From: Pinus tabuliformis
Lineage: Eukaryota > Streptophyta > Pinopsida > Pinales > Pinaceae
Assembly (NCBI GenBank): GCA_031772625.1
Contig: CM062820.1
Span: 1,073,409,369-1,073,473,368 of the forward strand
DNA length: 64,000 nt
Direction: 5' to 3'
Shown here: positions 23,347 to 34,486 of the stretch, one piece after another
How the letters are laid out: each line of letters opens with the position of its first letter
How positions within the stretch are numbered: position 1 is the stretch's first letter
Position numbers and translations under genes: made by a program
Notes under the pieces: generated by a model
Databases searched by the model: none
Seen by the model: only the letters and a program-made list of their open reading frames with translations
Told to the model about the DNA's origin: nothing

Positions 23347-24920
23347 TTTTGGCATTATGACACAGGTTTGGCACAAGTTTGGCTCGATGACATAAGTTTT
23401 GTCCTTTATGGCAACTCACTCAAGTAGCAGATCGCAATTCAGGCTCTCAGAATGGTAGAAAATAAGACACCCGCAGGTTCCTTTTCACAAAGCCGCGTAC
23501 CTACGTAGGTTCACTGAACAAAAGGTACGTACATATACACAGGTGTACCGAACAAAAAGTGAGTACGTACAATACACGCACTTTCATGCAGAGAAAAGCA
23601 CACACGCGGGAAATATTATGGATGGTCCATGGTATTTAGTCCAACATTTTTGAACCTATGGTTTTGGTCTGTGGTTTTGTATCTAAAGTATTGAACCCAA
23701 GTAATGGGTCCCTAGTATTCGATCTCTATGGTTTTGGACCATGGTTTGAGTAAGGCCTAGACTATAAAAAGAAAAGGAGATCATTTGGTTGTAGTAGAAT
23801 TTTGGGTTGAATATCTAGAGAAGAGCAAGATCTGAAATATTGGTGATCGGTTGGTTAGTTATAGTTCAACCTGAATCAAGGAGGAACCTGAGCATTACAA
23901 GATGGTTAAGATCTACTGATGGGTCGAGATCTCTTTGGTGCATGATTAGATCTATAAATCTGATAATCTGGGTTTGATTAAGAAAAGGGATAAATGATCA
24001 TTTATAGATCAATACCCGCAGGTCCGACACAATGGAGGCGTGTATACCCGCAGGCGCAATACAGCGAAGGTGCGGATATACGTAGGTTTGACACAATGCA
24101 GGCCTGTATTTCGCAGGATCGACACAGTAGAGGCGCGGATACCCACAGGTTCGACACAGCAAAGGTGCGGATGACCGCAGGATAAGGAAGTTAATACTGC
24201 GTATGTACTCAGATTTCTATTGGTGAAGTAGCGTACCTTTCTTGAAATTTTTTTTAGCTGCTCTTGTTTATTATTGCAATGTTCTGGGGTCTGAATTGGT
24301 GTCTGGTTACTGGTACTGTGTTCTGAGAAGTTATTGACTCAGTACTTGTACAAGGAAGTTGGTTTATTGTAGATCTATTTAATGTTTGATTGATATTCAT
24401 GGATCCAGATTGAAAATTTATGAAACGCGGTCCCTGGAAGAAAAGAGAAGTCTTCTGTAGGTCAGCACCTATGTACTAGTACCTCAGCTAGTACAAAAGC
24501 TAAGGGGGTTGTAGCTCCCTTCTAGGAGAGTTTGTAGAGCGAGAGAAGGTTGCAGCCTTCTGCAGGTTGAAGCCTGCGTGCTGGTATAAGACTGCACCAG
24601 TAAAGAATCATTGTAAAAAGAAGTTTTTAATTGAAAGAAGATAGAGACATATTGAAGTAGGTGGTTTTCACCCACATTGGGTTTCCAGCTTATATCTTGT
24701 GTTCTTTTGTGTGACTGTCTACTCTACTTTTCTGTTCCTACTTACTATTATATGGTTTTGACACACAGATTAATGATCAACATCCAAAGAATAAATTAAA
24801 ATTATAAGTCTAGAAGGTATGTGCAAGTTTCATTAGTCAGATCTACAAATCTTTGTATAAATTGAAAAAGAATTTGATAATACTAATTCACCCCCCGCCC
24901 TCTTAGTATTATTTTCAATA
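23347..24920 (+). repeat. S 3' LTR
   Basis: 1574 bp. Begins TTTTGGCATTATGAC (first bases mutated from TGTTGG) and ends ATTTTCAATA (CA changed to TA). Carries the TATA box at 23763 and the tandem block at 24010-24182. Longer than the 5' LTR mainly by an extra stretch near 23520-23550. Confidence 0.92.
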
Positions 24921-24925
24921 GAAAT

Positions 24926-25881
24926 GGAGAAGGTGCATTGGTAAGGCCAAAAGGCATGACCAAAAATTCATAATGACCCTCATGAGTTCTAAATGTTGTT
25001 TTTAGAATGTCTTCAGTCTTCATTCTGATTTGATGATATCCTGAACGAAGATCCAACTTGGTGAAGTAAATTTATCCATGCAATTCATCCAGTAATTCAT
25101 CAAATACAGGAATGGGAAACTTATCTTTAATAGTGAGCTTGTTGAGCTCCCTATAATCTGGACACATACGCCATGATCCATCCTTCTTGTGCACCAATAC
25201 TACTAGAGCAGAGAAAGAACTTTGACTAGGTTGAATTATACTAGCCTCTAGCATTTCTGCAACCATACATTCAATTTCACTCTTTTGGGCATAGGGATAT
25301 CTGTACGGCCTGATGTTTGGAGGAACACTTCCTGGAATCAGATGAATAGCATGATCATGATCAAGAATAGGCGGGATACCTTTGGGAGCCTCAAATACCT
25401 TGGAATGATTGTCCAAGACTTTTTGGAGATCTGGAGAAATAGATGATTCCAATGTAGAAATATCTAGTGAACATAATTGTGCAATTACACCTCTTTGTTC
25501 CTTTTTTAGAAGCTTTGTCATTATGTTAGAGCTTATTATATTTCCTAATTTCCCTGCAATACCCCTCAATTCAACTTCCTTTCCTTCCACAGAAAATTTC
25601 ATGAAAAGTTCTTGAAAATTAAAAGCTATTATACCCAAGGATTGTAGCCATTGGACTCCTAGTACAACATCAGCACCTCCTATTGGAATGAAAAGAATTG
25701 GGTTATTCAATACATATTCTCCCATGGATAGCTTGATATTATGGCAATTTCTAGAGCAATTTATCATTCCTCCATTTGCGACCATCATTTGACACTCTAG
25801 TGCTGGATATAGGAAGCAATTAAATTCTTTTTCTATCTTAAAATGAAAAAAATTATGGGTACTTCCTGAATCAATCAACAC
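24926..25881 (-). pseudogene. CV protease and reverse transcriptase N-terminal half
   Basis: The protease starts at 25881 with LIDSGSTHNFFHFKI, the catalytic Asp-Ser-Gly intact, and includes VVLGVQWLQSLG (the flap-following LGxxWL motif). The RT follows in the same frame: PYRYPYAQKSEIECMVAEML, SQSSFSALVVLVHKKDGSWR, MCPDYRELNKLTIKDKFPIP. A stop lies at 25072 (LDELHG then TAA). Beyond it [16 protein letters not shown]-like and [10 protein letters not shown] segments reach 24926, where S interrupts the gene. The Cys in the MCVDYRxLN position is followed by Pro instead of Val. Confidence 0.87.
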
Positions 25882-27050
25882 TATTACCTTTTTTTTCTTG
25901 ATTTGTCCTTTTTATCTTGATGGTTTGAGGAGTGTTAATTCCAGCCAATGCATTACAAGATATGTTCGGATTCATTTCTTCTTTATCTAGGCTTTGTTCA
26001 TGGAGTATATCCTCTTCTTTTGACCTTTCGTGCTCCTTTTCTTCTTCCTCTTCACAATTGATGTAGAATGATTTCTTCTCATCACACTTATGACCTTTAG
26101 TGTATTTGCTATCACAACTGTAATAAAGCCCTTTTGCTCTTTTTTCTTCCAATTTTTGTGGTGTCAACCTTATAGGTTGTGGAAGACTAGGGGCAACAAC
26201 ACTTCCATCTTTATATTTGTGAGTGGTATGCTTCCTGGTTGCCATAATTTTGCTTTCCATTTTTCTTGCTAACCTGAATGCCTTCTCTAATGAATCAGGT
26301 TCCCAAATGCGAACATCATGTTGTATATTATCCTTTAAAGTCCCTATGAACACATCAATCCTATGCTCCTATGGAATATTTTTTACCCTTATGTTCAAGT
26401 TTGGAACTCCTCAATGTGCTCCATTATTGAACCCTTTTGTTTGAGACATAGCAATTGGCTAAAAAGTGTTGCTTTTTGTATCCTCATAATGTGCTGTCAA
26501 TTCTTCCATAAAAATTGCCCAAGTGATAATTTGTTTACGAGAGCAAATCCATTGATACTATAGAAACTAATTTGGTTCCAAATATAAAGTTGCAATACGT
26601 ACCTTTTGTGTTTTGCAAATTATTGAGATCGAAAAATTGATCCATTTGTAATATCCATGTTGCGGGATCCTTGCCATCAAAATTCCTCATATCGATTTTT
26701 GGAATATTGTGGGTCTTTGGTCCAACATTAGAGTCTATGAAATCATGATTAACATTTCTTTTTTTCTCATCATGAGTTTCCTTTACTACCCTTTCACCAT
26801 TAGTAAGCATTTCTTGTAGAAACTTTGTCAAATTTGTCTTCAAATCTTCCATGCCTGTCTTCAAATCTATCTTCAAATCGTCCATATTAGCTTCCATTCC
26901 ATTCATATTAGATTCCATGCCCTTTATCCTAGATTCCACGCCATTTATCTTAGATTCCACACCATTTATCTTAGCTTTTGTTAGCTTTTGTGAGAGTGAC
27001 ATTTGTTGAATTTGGTCTTGTAATTTGGATATATCATGTAGCATTTATTC
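25871..27050 (-). pseudogene. CV gag
   Basis: The main part starts at 27044 (MLHDISKLQDQIQQMSLSQK), but the true start is probably across the Y insertion at 32087: minus strand MPRGKKMQTPSKQLEISSM then THEEEE, followed by one TAA and this ATG. A run of near-repeats (INGVESK, INGVESR, MNGMEAN) with heptad character suggests a coiled coil (26990-26860). The capsid core has IPKIDMRNFDGKDPATWILQ and FFDLNN at 26710-26620. A broken middle is followed by an open frame 26353-25871 with MFIGTLKDNIQHDVRIW, FRLARKMESKIMA and a single zinc knuckle SCDSKYTKGHKC, whose first Cys pair is partly lost. An acidic linker (CEEEEEKEHERSKEED) leads into the protease. Confidence 0.83.
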
Positions 27051-27055
27051 CTCTT

Positions 27056-29033
27056 TGTTATCACTGTAAAACTTCCTTAAAAAATTTGGAAAACTTACAT
27101 GGTCAAGTCATGGTGAAGTCATTTTTATGTTTTAGATTCTAGGTCATAGGGGTAGAGTCTTATGTCCATCTTCAAATAAAGTTTGATAGTCTCATTCCAT
27201 GTCCTAGAAGCCTCACCATGTGTTTAGAAGTCATATCTCACATCATTTTGGAGAAATATTGAAACTAGCTACGAATCCACGTTTTTGTAGCACAGATAGT
27301 GTAAATCATGTTTTTCACTACGAAATCAGTTTTTTCGTAGCACGCTACGAAACCCCTGAAGCAGCTTGTTTTAGCAGAAAAACTGTTTTTACTAGTTAAC
27401 TTCCAGAAGCTTTCTTGAGCAGTTGAGAATTCAATTTTGCAAACTGAAAGAGGCTTTTCTTACTAACATGCTGAATTACAAAAAAATCTTTCCGTTTATT
27501 CAAATTCATTCTGAGGTGGGAGGAATTTATGGTTAAACTTGCGCTACGAAACTGCTGAAAGTCAAGCTTTGTCTTCTAGTTTTAGCAGTATTTTTCAAGA
27601 TCAGTTTCTGGTTACAAGAAGACATATTTTGGAATTCTGAGGGAGGTTTCTGTTCATCAATTATTCAGATACAATAACCTAACTCACTTTATTCATAAGT
27701 GTTTGAAGTTGGAAGATAAGAAGCTTTAATTGAGACCCTAGAAAATGGATTTTTCCTGTTTTACACGTGTTTTTCAAGGACAGATTCTGGATAGCTGGAG
27801 GAATGTTTTAAAAATCCAGGAGAGGTTTTTGTTTTAGACAACATGGGATACAAAGACATCCTTCAATTTCGTAAAATGTGTCATGGGTGCGGAGATAAAG
27901 GCTCTTTCCCACGTGCCAAGTTTCAAGGATCTAAACCTAAAAACAGGGAAACATGTTCCCTAATTTCTAGGGTTTGTCATCAGCAGTTGGGTGACCACGT
28001 GGGAGGCTTCATCAAATTCGACTTCTTGAGGTTGCAAGTTGTCAAATAATGCTTTAAATTCTTAGATATGGTTGTTGTAATCATGATATGGAGTTACACT
28101 CCTAGTTGTATTAGGTCACTAGCACTCCTAGTTAACAGCTAGTTCTAATTAATGGTTTGTTTTATGGTTAGAATAGGTGTCACTGATGGAAAATTCGAAT
28201 TCTTTCCATGAGGGATGATGGAATCCTAATTTTAAATGCTTTATATAGAGAAAGAGGTTGAATTAGCAAAGGGTTGGAGGATTTTGGCTTAGCTGTTGAT
28301 CTATGTGCGGACTGTGTATATTTTTTAACCTAATGCTGAATTTCTACTTAGACAACTCAAGATTCATGAAGATTTCTTGTGTGTTCTTGTCTTGATGGCA
28401 TTTTTCAGTACTTACATTGCAGTGATGTTTACTTATGTAACTTAGAACTCATCAATGATGCTCTGACTTGCTTCATAGATAAACTAATTGTGTTTCACTG
28501 TTTTATGTTTGCATTTCTGCACTTGAACTCTATAATGCCTTGAATTCCGTGCTAGGTATAATGTTTTGGCTTCACTACTTAGGATTCAAAAAGAGTTTTT
28601 AATGTCCTATTGTCTCATGGATTTGTTCTTCCACTTACTTGCAGTGGTATGAATACATGTTACTTAGAACTCATCAATGATGCTCTAACTTCCTTCATGT
28701 ATTTATAATTTGTGTTTCCTTGCATTGTATCTTTGTTTTGTTGATGTATAAAGACTCTCTATGCCCTAAATTTCATGTTATGTTGATCTTGCTGTCATAT
28801 TGAAACATGCTTTGACTCCATAGCCCAATGGTAGCCAGCCTTCATCTTTCAACCTATAAACCTATAAAATCACAAACCATAGAGTTAGCCATCAATCCAT
28901 ATCTTTAATCAATATCATTAACCCTTTGAGAGAGCCCTCTCAAGTTGAGGAGGCTAAGCCTTAGCTAAAATATTGGTTTGAAATAGTTACACCGAGATAG
29001 TCTGATCAGCAGCCTATCAGGGTCCTATTTTGG
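27056..29033 (+). repeat. Y left arm (LTR in inverted orientation)
   Basis: Reads TGTTATCACTGTAAAAC at the outer end. Shares with the right arm, in reverse complement, landmarks such as TAGGTCATAGGGGTAGAG, CGTAGCACGCTACGAAACCC and GATCAGCAGCCTATCAGG. Shared sequence stops at 29033 (CCTATTTTGG), about 10 bp before the LTR end seen in the right arm. No gene seen inside. Confidence 0.88.
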
Positions 29034-29312
29034 CCCCTATCAGCTTCAATCTCCACTTGTAGCTCAAGGAACATGAAACTTCCAATGAAGCCAATCATCA
29101 ATCTAATATGACACTTGAATCTCTTAACTATGCTTGAAGCAAAAATAAACCAGATATTGAAATAACCAAGGAAGCATTAGGTGTAAATGTTCTTCAAGAT
29201 GAACATATAACTGGAATCTTGAACAATACATCTTTTCCATGTAGTCAGCTATAGGGTAAAAAAAAACATGGTTAGTTTGATGATTCTCATAACATTCTAT
29301 ATCTTCAAACAA

Positions 29313-29912
29313 CTAATCCTCAGCCACACAAAATTTATTTGATATGCTATCCAACTGCCTTTCTGAATGACGCCCACAAACAATGTAATTTTCTTCATTA
29401 TAAAGATCATTCTTTGATGCAAGCTGTTGCAAGGAATTACAAAAATGAACAACCTTTTCCTCCGCCTGAGGGTCATAAAAAATTTCTTCCAGTACTTTTC
29501 CTTGGTGTTTGCAATCAATTTCATACTCATTATGATCAAAATCTTGACAAATTTGTTGCATCTTCTCATTTATATCAAAGGACGAAACATGGTTTTCTTA
29601 AGTAAACCCCTGATGATCTTCATGATGCATTTCATGAGATGTTGTACTTTCTTCTTGGTGTTGAAATGCATTATTATGAAGAGCCTCTAAAATTTCTTCA
29701 TCCATAAATTCATCATCATCATAACAATCCTCCAAGTACTGAATAAGACTTAAAGAATGTCTACAACAATCTTTGAGAAACAATAAGGAAGGATGACATT
29801 CTTTATACATCTCATATAATTCATCATGAAAATTAGCAAGCGAATATATTGAACCATTTTCCAAACTTTTATACCAAGACCATGCTTTTCCTTCTAAAGT
29901 GGTCATAAACAT
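29313..29912 (-). pseudogene. gag-like fragment in Y
   Basis: Minus strand 29912-29598 reads FMTTLEGKAWSWYKSLENGS then IYSLANFHDELYEMY, the helix pattern of the retrotransposon gag domain (PF03732-like: short FxxxLxGxAxxWYxxL then a hydrophobic FxxEL). A stop at 29598 is followed by a second open piece, 29561-29313, that is acidic and without recognised motifs. No zinc knuckle and no protease follow. It probably marks the coding remnant of the element that supplied the Y arms. Confidence 0.65.
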
Positions 29913-29924
29913 TCCTCCAGCTGT

Positions 29925-30123
29925 CTAGAAGCTTTCCTGAGCAGTTGAGAACTCAATTTTGCAAACTCAAAGCAGCTTTTATTCCTAACATGCTAAACTA
30001 TGAAAACCTCTTTCAGTTTCTTCAAATACATTCTGAGGTGGGAGTAATTTATGGTTAAACTTGCACTACGAAACTATTGAAAGTCAAGCTTGGTCTTCTA
30101 GTTTTAGCAGTCTTTTTCAAGAT
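29925..30123 (+). repeat. extra partial copy of the Y arm
   Basis: GAAGCTTTCCTGAGCAGTTG to CAGTCTTTTTCAAGAT repeats the left-arm segment at about 27408-27603 in direct orientation. It lies between the gag fragment and the tRNA-like sequence, so the element holds three arm-derived segments. Confidence 0.85.
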
Positions 30124-30143
30124 GGGTTCCTAGACACATGCTG

Positions 30144-30218
30144 GTGTTTATAGTCCAATGGTTAGGATAATTGCCTTCTAGGCAATAGACCTGGGTTCGA
30201 CTCCTGGCAGATGCACCA
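30144..30218 (+). tRNA. tRNA-Gly(UCC)-derived sequence with encoded CCA (pseudo-tRNA)
   Basis: Length 72 plus CCA. The D arm GTCCAATGGTTAGGAT, anticodon stem ATTGC/GCAAT, T arm with GGTTCGACT and acceptor end CAGATGCA followed by CCA (30216-30218) match what I know of plant tRNA-Gly(UCC). The 5' acceptor strand GTGTTTA differs from the expected GCGTCTG only by C-to-T and G-to-A changes; the anticodon loop CTTCTAG differs by one C-to-T and one A-to-G. Eukaryotic tRNA genes do not encode CCA, so this looks copied from a mature tRNA. It sits three bases from the inner end of the Y right arm, at the primer-site position. Not expected to be a working tRNA gene. Confidence 0.85.
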
Positions 30219-30221
30219 AAA

Positions 30222-32015
30222 TTTTATCACCAAAATAGGACCCTGATAGGCTTCTGATCAGACTATCTCGGTGTAACTATTTCAAAACAATATTTTAGCT
30301 ATGGCTTAGCCTCCTTAGCCTGAGAGGGCTCTGTCAAAGGGTTAATGATATCGATTAAAGATATGGATAGATGGCTAACTCTATGGTTTTTGATTTTATA
30401 GGTTTATAGGTTGAAATATGAAGGATGGCTACCATTGGGCTATGGAGTCAAAGTATGTTTCAATACCACAGGAAGATCAGCTTAACATGAAAGTCAGGGC
30501 ATAGAGAGTCTTTATACATCAACAAAACAAAGATACAATGAAAGGAAACACAATTTATAAATACATGAAGGAAGTTAGAGCATCATTGATGAGTTCCGAG
30601 TTACATAAGTAAACATCACTGCAATGTAAGTACTGAAAAATGCCATCAAGGCAAGAACACACAAGAACTCTTCATGAATCTTGAGTTGTTTAAGTAGAAA
30701 TTCAACATTAGGTTAAAAAATATACACAGTCTGCAAATAGAGCAACAACTGAGCCAAAAAGCCTCCAACCCTTTGCTAATTCGACCTCTTGCTCTATATA
30801 AATCATTTACAATTAGGATTCCATCATCCCTCATCAAGAGAATTCGAATTTTCCATCAGTGACACCTATTCTAACCATAAAACAAACCATTAATTAGAAC
30901 TCGATGTTAACTAGGTGTGCTAGTGACCTAATACAACTAGGAGTGTAACTCCTTATCATGATTACAACAAAAATATATAAGAATTTAAAGAATTATTTGA
31001 CAACTTGCAACCTCAAGAAGTCGAATTTTATGAAGCCTCCCATGTGGTCACCCAACTGCTGATGATAAACCCTAGAAATTAGGGAACATGTTTCCCTGTT
31101 TTTAGGTTTAGATCCTTGAAAATTGGCACGTCGGATAGAGCTTTATCTCCTCACCCATGATACATTTTATGAAACTGAAGGATTTTTTTGTAGCCCATGT
31201 TGTCTAGAACAAAAACCTCTCCTGGTTTTTTAAAACATTCCTCCAGTTGTCCAGAATCTGTCCTTGAAAAACATGTGTCAAACAGGAAAAATCCATTTTC
31301 TGAAATTAGGGTCTCAATTAAAGCTTCTTATCTTCCAACTGAAAACACTTATGAATAAAGTGAGATAGGTTATTCTATCTAGAGAGTTGATGAAGAGAAA
31401 AATCCCCCAGAATTCCAAAATACGTGTTCCTGTAACCAGAAACTGATCTTGAAAAAGATTGCTAAAACCAGAAGACAAAGCTTGACTTTCAGCAGTTTCG
31501 TAGCGCAAGTTTAACCATGAATTCCTCCCACCTCAGAATGAATTTGAAGAAACTGAAAGACATATTTGTAGTTCAGCATGTTAGAAATAAAATTGTCTTT
31601 CAGTTTGCAAAATTGAGTTCTCAGCTGCTCAGGAAAGCTTCTGGAAGTTAACTAGTAAAAACAGTTTTTCTGCTGAAACAGTCTGCTTCAGGGGTTTCGT
31701 AGCACGCTACAAAAACACTGATTTCGTAGCGCAAAACATGATTTGTATACTATCTGTGCTATGAAAACGTGGATTCGTAGCTAGTTTCAAGATTTCTCCA
31801 AAATGATGTTAGATATGACTTCTAAACACATGGTGAGGCTTCTAGGACATGGAATGAGACTGTCAAACTTTATTTGAAGATGGACATAAGACTCTACCCC
31901 TATGACCTAGACTCTAAAACATAAAAATGACTTCACCGTGACTTGACCATGACTGATACAAGAATTGAGAAACCATGTAAGTTGTCCAAATTTTTTAAGT
32001 TTTACAGTGATAACA
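30222..32015 (-). repeat. Y right arm (5' LTR)
   Basis: Minus strand TGTTATCACTG at 32015 to GGTGATAAAA at 30222, a 9-bp TGTTATCAC terminal inverted repeat with the final CA mutated. 1794 bp. Directly followed on the minus strand by AAA? spacer bases and the tRNA complement. Confidence 0.86.
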
Positions 32016-32020
32016 CTCTT

Positions 32021-32745
32021 CTTCATGAGTCATGCTAGAAATTTCAAGTTGCTTACTAGGTGTTTGCATTTTCTTTCCCCGAGGCATCAATTACTGATAA
32101 TAATGCTCTACTATGCCCTTTGAATTCTTCAAAATAATTTTTCAAACCAAGCTTAAGAAAAAATTAAAAAAATCTACACACCTTTTTTCACTTTGTAGGA
32201 GCTCTATATTGCCTCTAATGTATCTCTGTAATTTCAGATCATCTAGTTCTGAAATTGCAATCTGCAGCAGCCCACTGTGTTCTCTTTCGAATGCCGCCAG
32301 TCTGATCCGAATTGGATTCTCCAAAGAAGAGTTATGCCAAATATCCCACAGTGACTTGATTATAGACTAGTTCAGTAGAGCAAAATTGTATGACGTGCCA
32401 CGAGTCACTATTTCGACCTTTTTCTCTGAAAAATATATACAAGAAACTATAGTCTGTCCTCTTTCTGTACCTTATGAAATTTCAATCCGATTCTCAGAGA
32501 GAAAGTTATGATGATTTTCCCCAGGTCACCTATTTGGAATGTAATTTAGGAGTCTGCAAAAAGACCAACTTCCTCAGATCATATCTCTGCAAATATAGCG
32601 TGAAAATCTCTGAAATTCAGACCCGAGGTTCAGTGTGATTTCTTCTCAAATGGGTTTTTTTTAGCTTCTGAAACATTGTAGAAAAAAAGTTATAGTGAAA
32701 ATGCCACGATCACCTATTTGGAGCAGCAAAACCCTAGAATCCAAA
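32021..32745 (-). other. CV gag start and 5' leader
   Basis: Minus strand from the primer site (32757-32746) to the probable gag ATG at 32087, about 660 bp of leader without a convincing ORF. The gag N-terminus MPRGKKMQTPSKQLE lies at 32087-32021, cut from the rest by Y. The region contains three similar passages of the type CTCTGAAATTCAG / ATTTGGAGYR, suggesting weak internal repetition. Confidence 0.65.
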
Positions 32746-32757
32746 GCTCTGATACCA
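32746..32757 (-). promoter_or_regulatory. CV primer binding site (tRNA-iMet)
   Basis: Minus strand TGGTATCAGAGC two bases after the TAACA end of the 5' LTR. Confidence 0.92.
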
Positions 32758-32759
32758 AA

Positions 32760-33064
32760 TGTTATGAAACCAGCTCAAAAAAAGATAGAAAAGATAGATC
32801 GATGCCTTAGAATTCAGCCTCTTTGAGGGGGAACAATTCTTGGATGATTCAAATGAAAAAACATCCTTTCTATATATAGTCTAAGGAGTCACAATATAAC
32901 TCATCCGACCTAACAATAATAATATAAAGCCACAAAAATAACAATAGAGGGATTCTATGGGGCATAGTAATAAAAATATGGGGACAATAAGGGCACAAAA
33001 ATATTAATAAGGGATACAACTACAATAGTAATGGGGTAATCACTAGTATTATAGGGACCTAACA
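32760..33064 (-). repeat. CV 5' LTR
   Basis: 305 bp, minus strand TGTTAGGTCCC...GGTTTCATAACA. Contains a palindromic TATA box, CTATATATAG, at 32870-32879. Matches the 3' LTR at 7031-7349. Confidence 0.9.
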
Positions 33065-33572
33065 TGCTTGTTTTATTTTTGGTTGTTATGTGCTTTAGAA
33101 TCTGCTGTGTATGTTGATAATTAAATGTGCTTGAACATATACATAAATGCATATAACAGTGAATAAGGCAGCAATAAAACAATACACATAAGACAACAAA
33201 TTAATATGGAGTTCACCCTGATATCTTGGGCTACGTCTCCTTGAGCTCTAATCAACTCGATTAGGCTCCTTGGGGTTATGGCTGAATTCTTTTACAAGTC
33301 TATGACTCAACTCCATATGGTTTACAAATGAACCAATGGGCTCAGAATACCATCTTACCCCTGCCTATCCTTTTGATGTAAAATAGATCTAAGCTACTCT
33401 GGACCAATTCTTTCAGCCAATGCTCTTAGCTCCTTTGAACTTTTGGCTTCTTCGACTCCCTCAGAATCGTTTTCCTCAACTGTTGAAGCTAAAAACACAC
33501 TTGAATTTAGACCAATCCTGACTCTTTAGCTCTTAGGCTCTCTGTCCCTCAGCTCTTTTTCTCTCGAGCTCG

Positions 33573-34016
33573 TTGTTACTCGGGTTCTTTGGAATCATTA
33601 TCGTTTTTTTGAGCTCTCCCTCGCTGGCTCTACAACGATGTGATTTGTCCCCCCGAGATGGCGCGAACTCCTCGAGTCCACCAAGAATAACACTTCTAGC
33701 TTTCATTGATGGTTACCAAAGCCTCTTTGGTTCCCAAAAATTCCCTCCTCTGGCCATGCCTCTAGCTATTCCTCTTTGGCCCTATGGTTCTCAGGCAATT
33801 GGGCTCTTTGTCCCTCTATCCATCCAATTGCCGCCCTATCTACGTTTTCATCATTTGCCTAGGTGGGGAAAAATGATGTTTGGAATAGAAATGGCTTGGG
33901 CAATTGGCACTTTGAATCCATTAAAAGTAGTCATTCTATGTTTTACACAAAGAACGCTACAATACATGGAAAAAATCCCCAAAGCACTATTCTTCCCAGA
34001 CTTTAAATATTCATAA
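33573..34016 (+). other. open frame inside the X 3' LTR, conserved in the 5' LTR
   Basis: 147 codons on the strand opposite to the element. The 5' LTR copy at 38096-38554 aligns without gaps for about 143 residues with the same stop, for example LSPRDG, GYQSLFGS, PLAMPLAIPLWP, KMMFGIEM, IGTLNPLK and FTQRTLQYMEKI. No match to a known family. It is Pro/Leu/Phe-rich and may be chance, but many substitutions separate the copies and no stop arose in either. Confidence 0.35.
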
Positions 34017-34363
34017 TAACACTTAACTTTCCTATCGGGTCCACTCGTAGGTCGCTATCATAGGTCGCAAGGCTCTGTCCCTTTGTATTTCACAATGCAT
34101 TAAAACATGTGAAAATACATATAAAATGGCATTGGTGGATTTCAAATGTTATCCATTTCCATTTCGGAACCCTTTTGGTTCTAGTTTATACTGCATATCA
34201 CTTCCCATTTGTATTTTTCTTGATAAGCGAAACACACTAAACATAAGAAAATGGCATTTTATGGATTTCAAAATATATCCATTATTGCCTAGAGCCCTAT
34301 TGGGTTCGGCTATCACATCGCATATCGCAATGGTTGTTTATCGGTGATCGTAGTCGGACTATC

Positions 34364-34486
<123 letters not shown>

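Larger units (their letters stand above)
9689..24920 (+). mobile_element. Element S: SIRE-like Ty1/copia retrotransposon, interrupted by C2
   Basis: LTRs at 9689-11224 and 23347-24920, target duplication GAAAT, initiator-tRNA-Met primer site directly after the 5' LTR. Coding order gag, protease, integrase, reverse transcriptase, RNase H (copia order). A long gag with a coiled coil and three zinc-knuckle modules fits the SIRE/Maximus lineage. C2 is inserted between integrase and RT at 14758-21270 with duplication TAAGA. Net length without C2 is about 8.7 kb. All enzymes carry stops or lost active-site residues. Confidence 0.9.
27056..32015 (-). mobile_element. Element Y: LTR-type insertion with inverted LTR arms and a copied tRNA
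   Basis: Flanked by CTCTT at 27051-27055 and 32016-32020. Both termini read TGTTATCACTG inward, so the two arms (27056-29033 and 32015-30222) are inverted repeats of 1.8-2.0 kb, not direct LTRs. Between the arms, on the minus strand from the right, come a 75-nt tRNA-like sequence, a partial arm copy (30123-29925) and a gag-like frame (29912-29313). No polymerase is present. The right arm behaves like a 5' LTR: it ends GTGATAAAA three bases before TGGTGCATCTGCC, a tRNA-Gly complement. Best read as an integrated aberrant reverse-transcription or autointegration product of a non-autonomous LTR element. Confidence 0.82.
7031..33064 (-). mobile_element. Element CV: Ty3/gypsy chromovirus, interrupted by S (copia) and Y
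   Basis: Order on the minus strand: 5' LTR (33064-32760), initiator-tRNA-Met primer site, leader, gag, protease, reverse transcriptase, RNase H, integrase, chromodomain, polypurine tract, 3' LTR (7349-7031). A chromodomain after the integrase places it among the chromoviruses. It is cut twice: Y sits just inside the start of gag and S inside the reverse transcriptase. Net length without these is about 5.8 kb, normal for the group. Its outer flanks do not carry a 5-bp duplication but instead share about 365 bp of X LTR sequence (see findings). Confidence 0.87.

Noticed and set aside
29339-29690. Plus-strand frames over the Y centre
   Set aside because: Shadows of the minus-strand gag-like frame, which has the recognisable motif.
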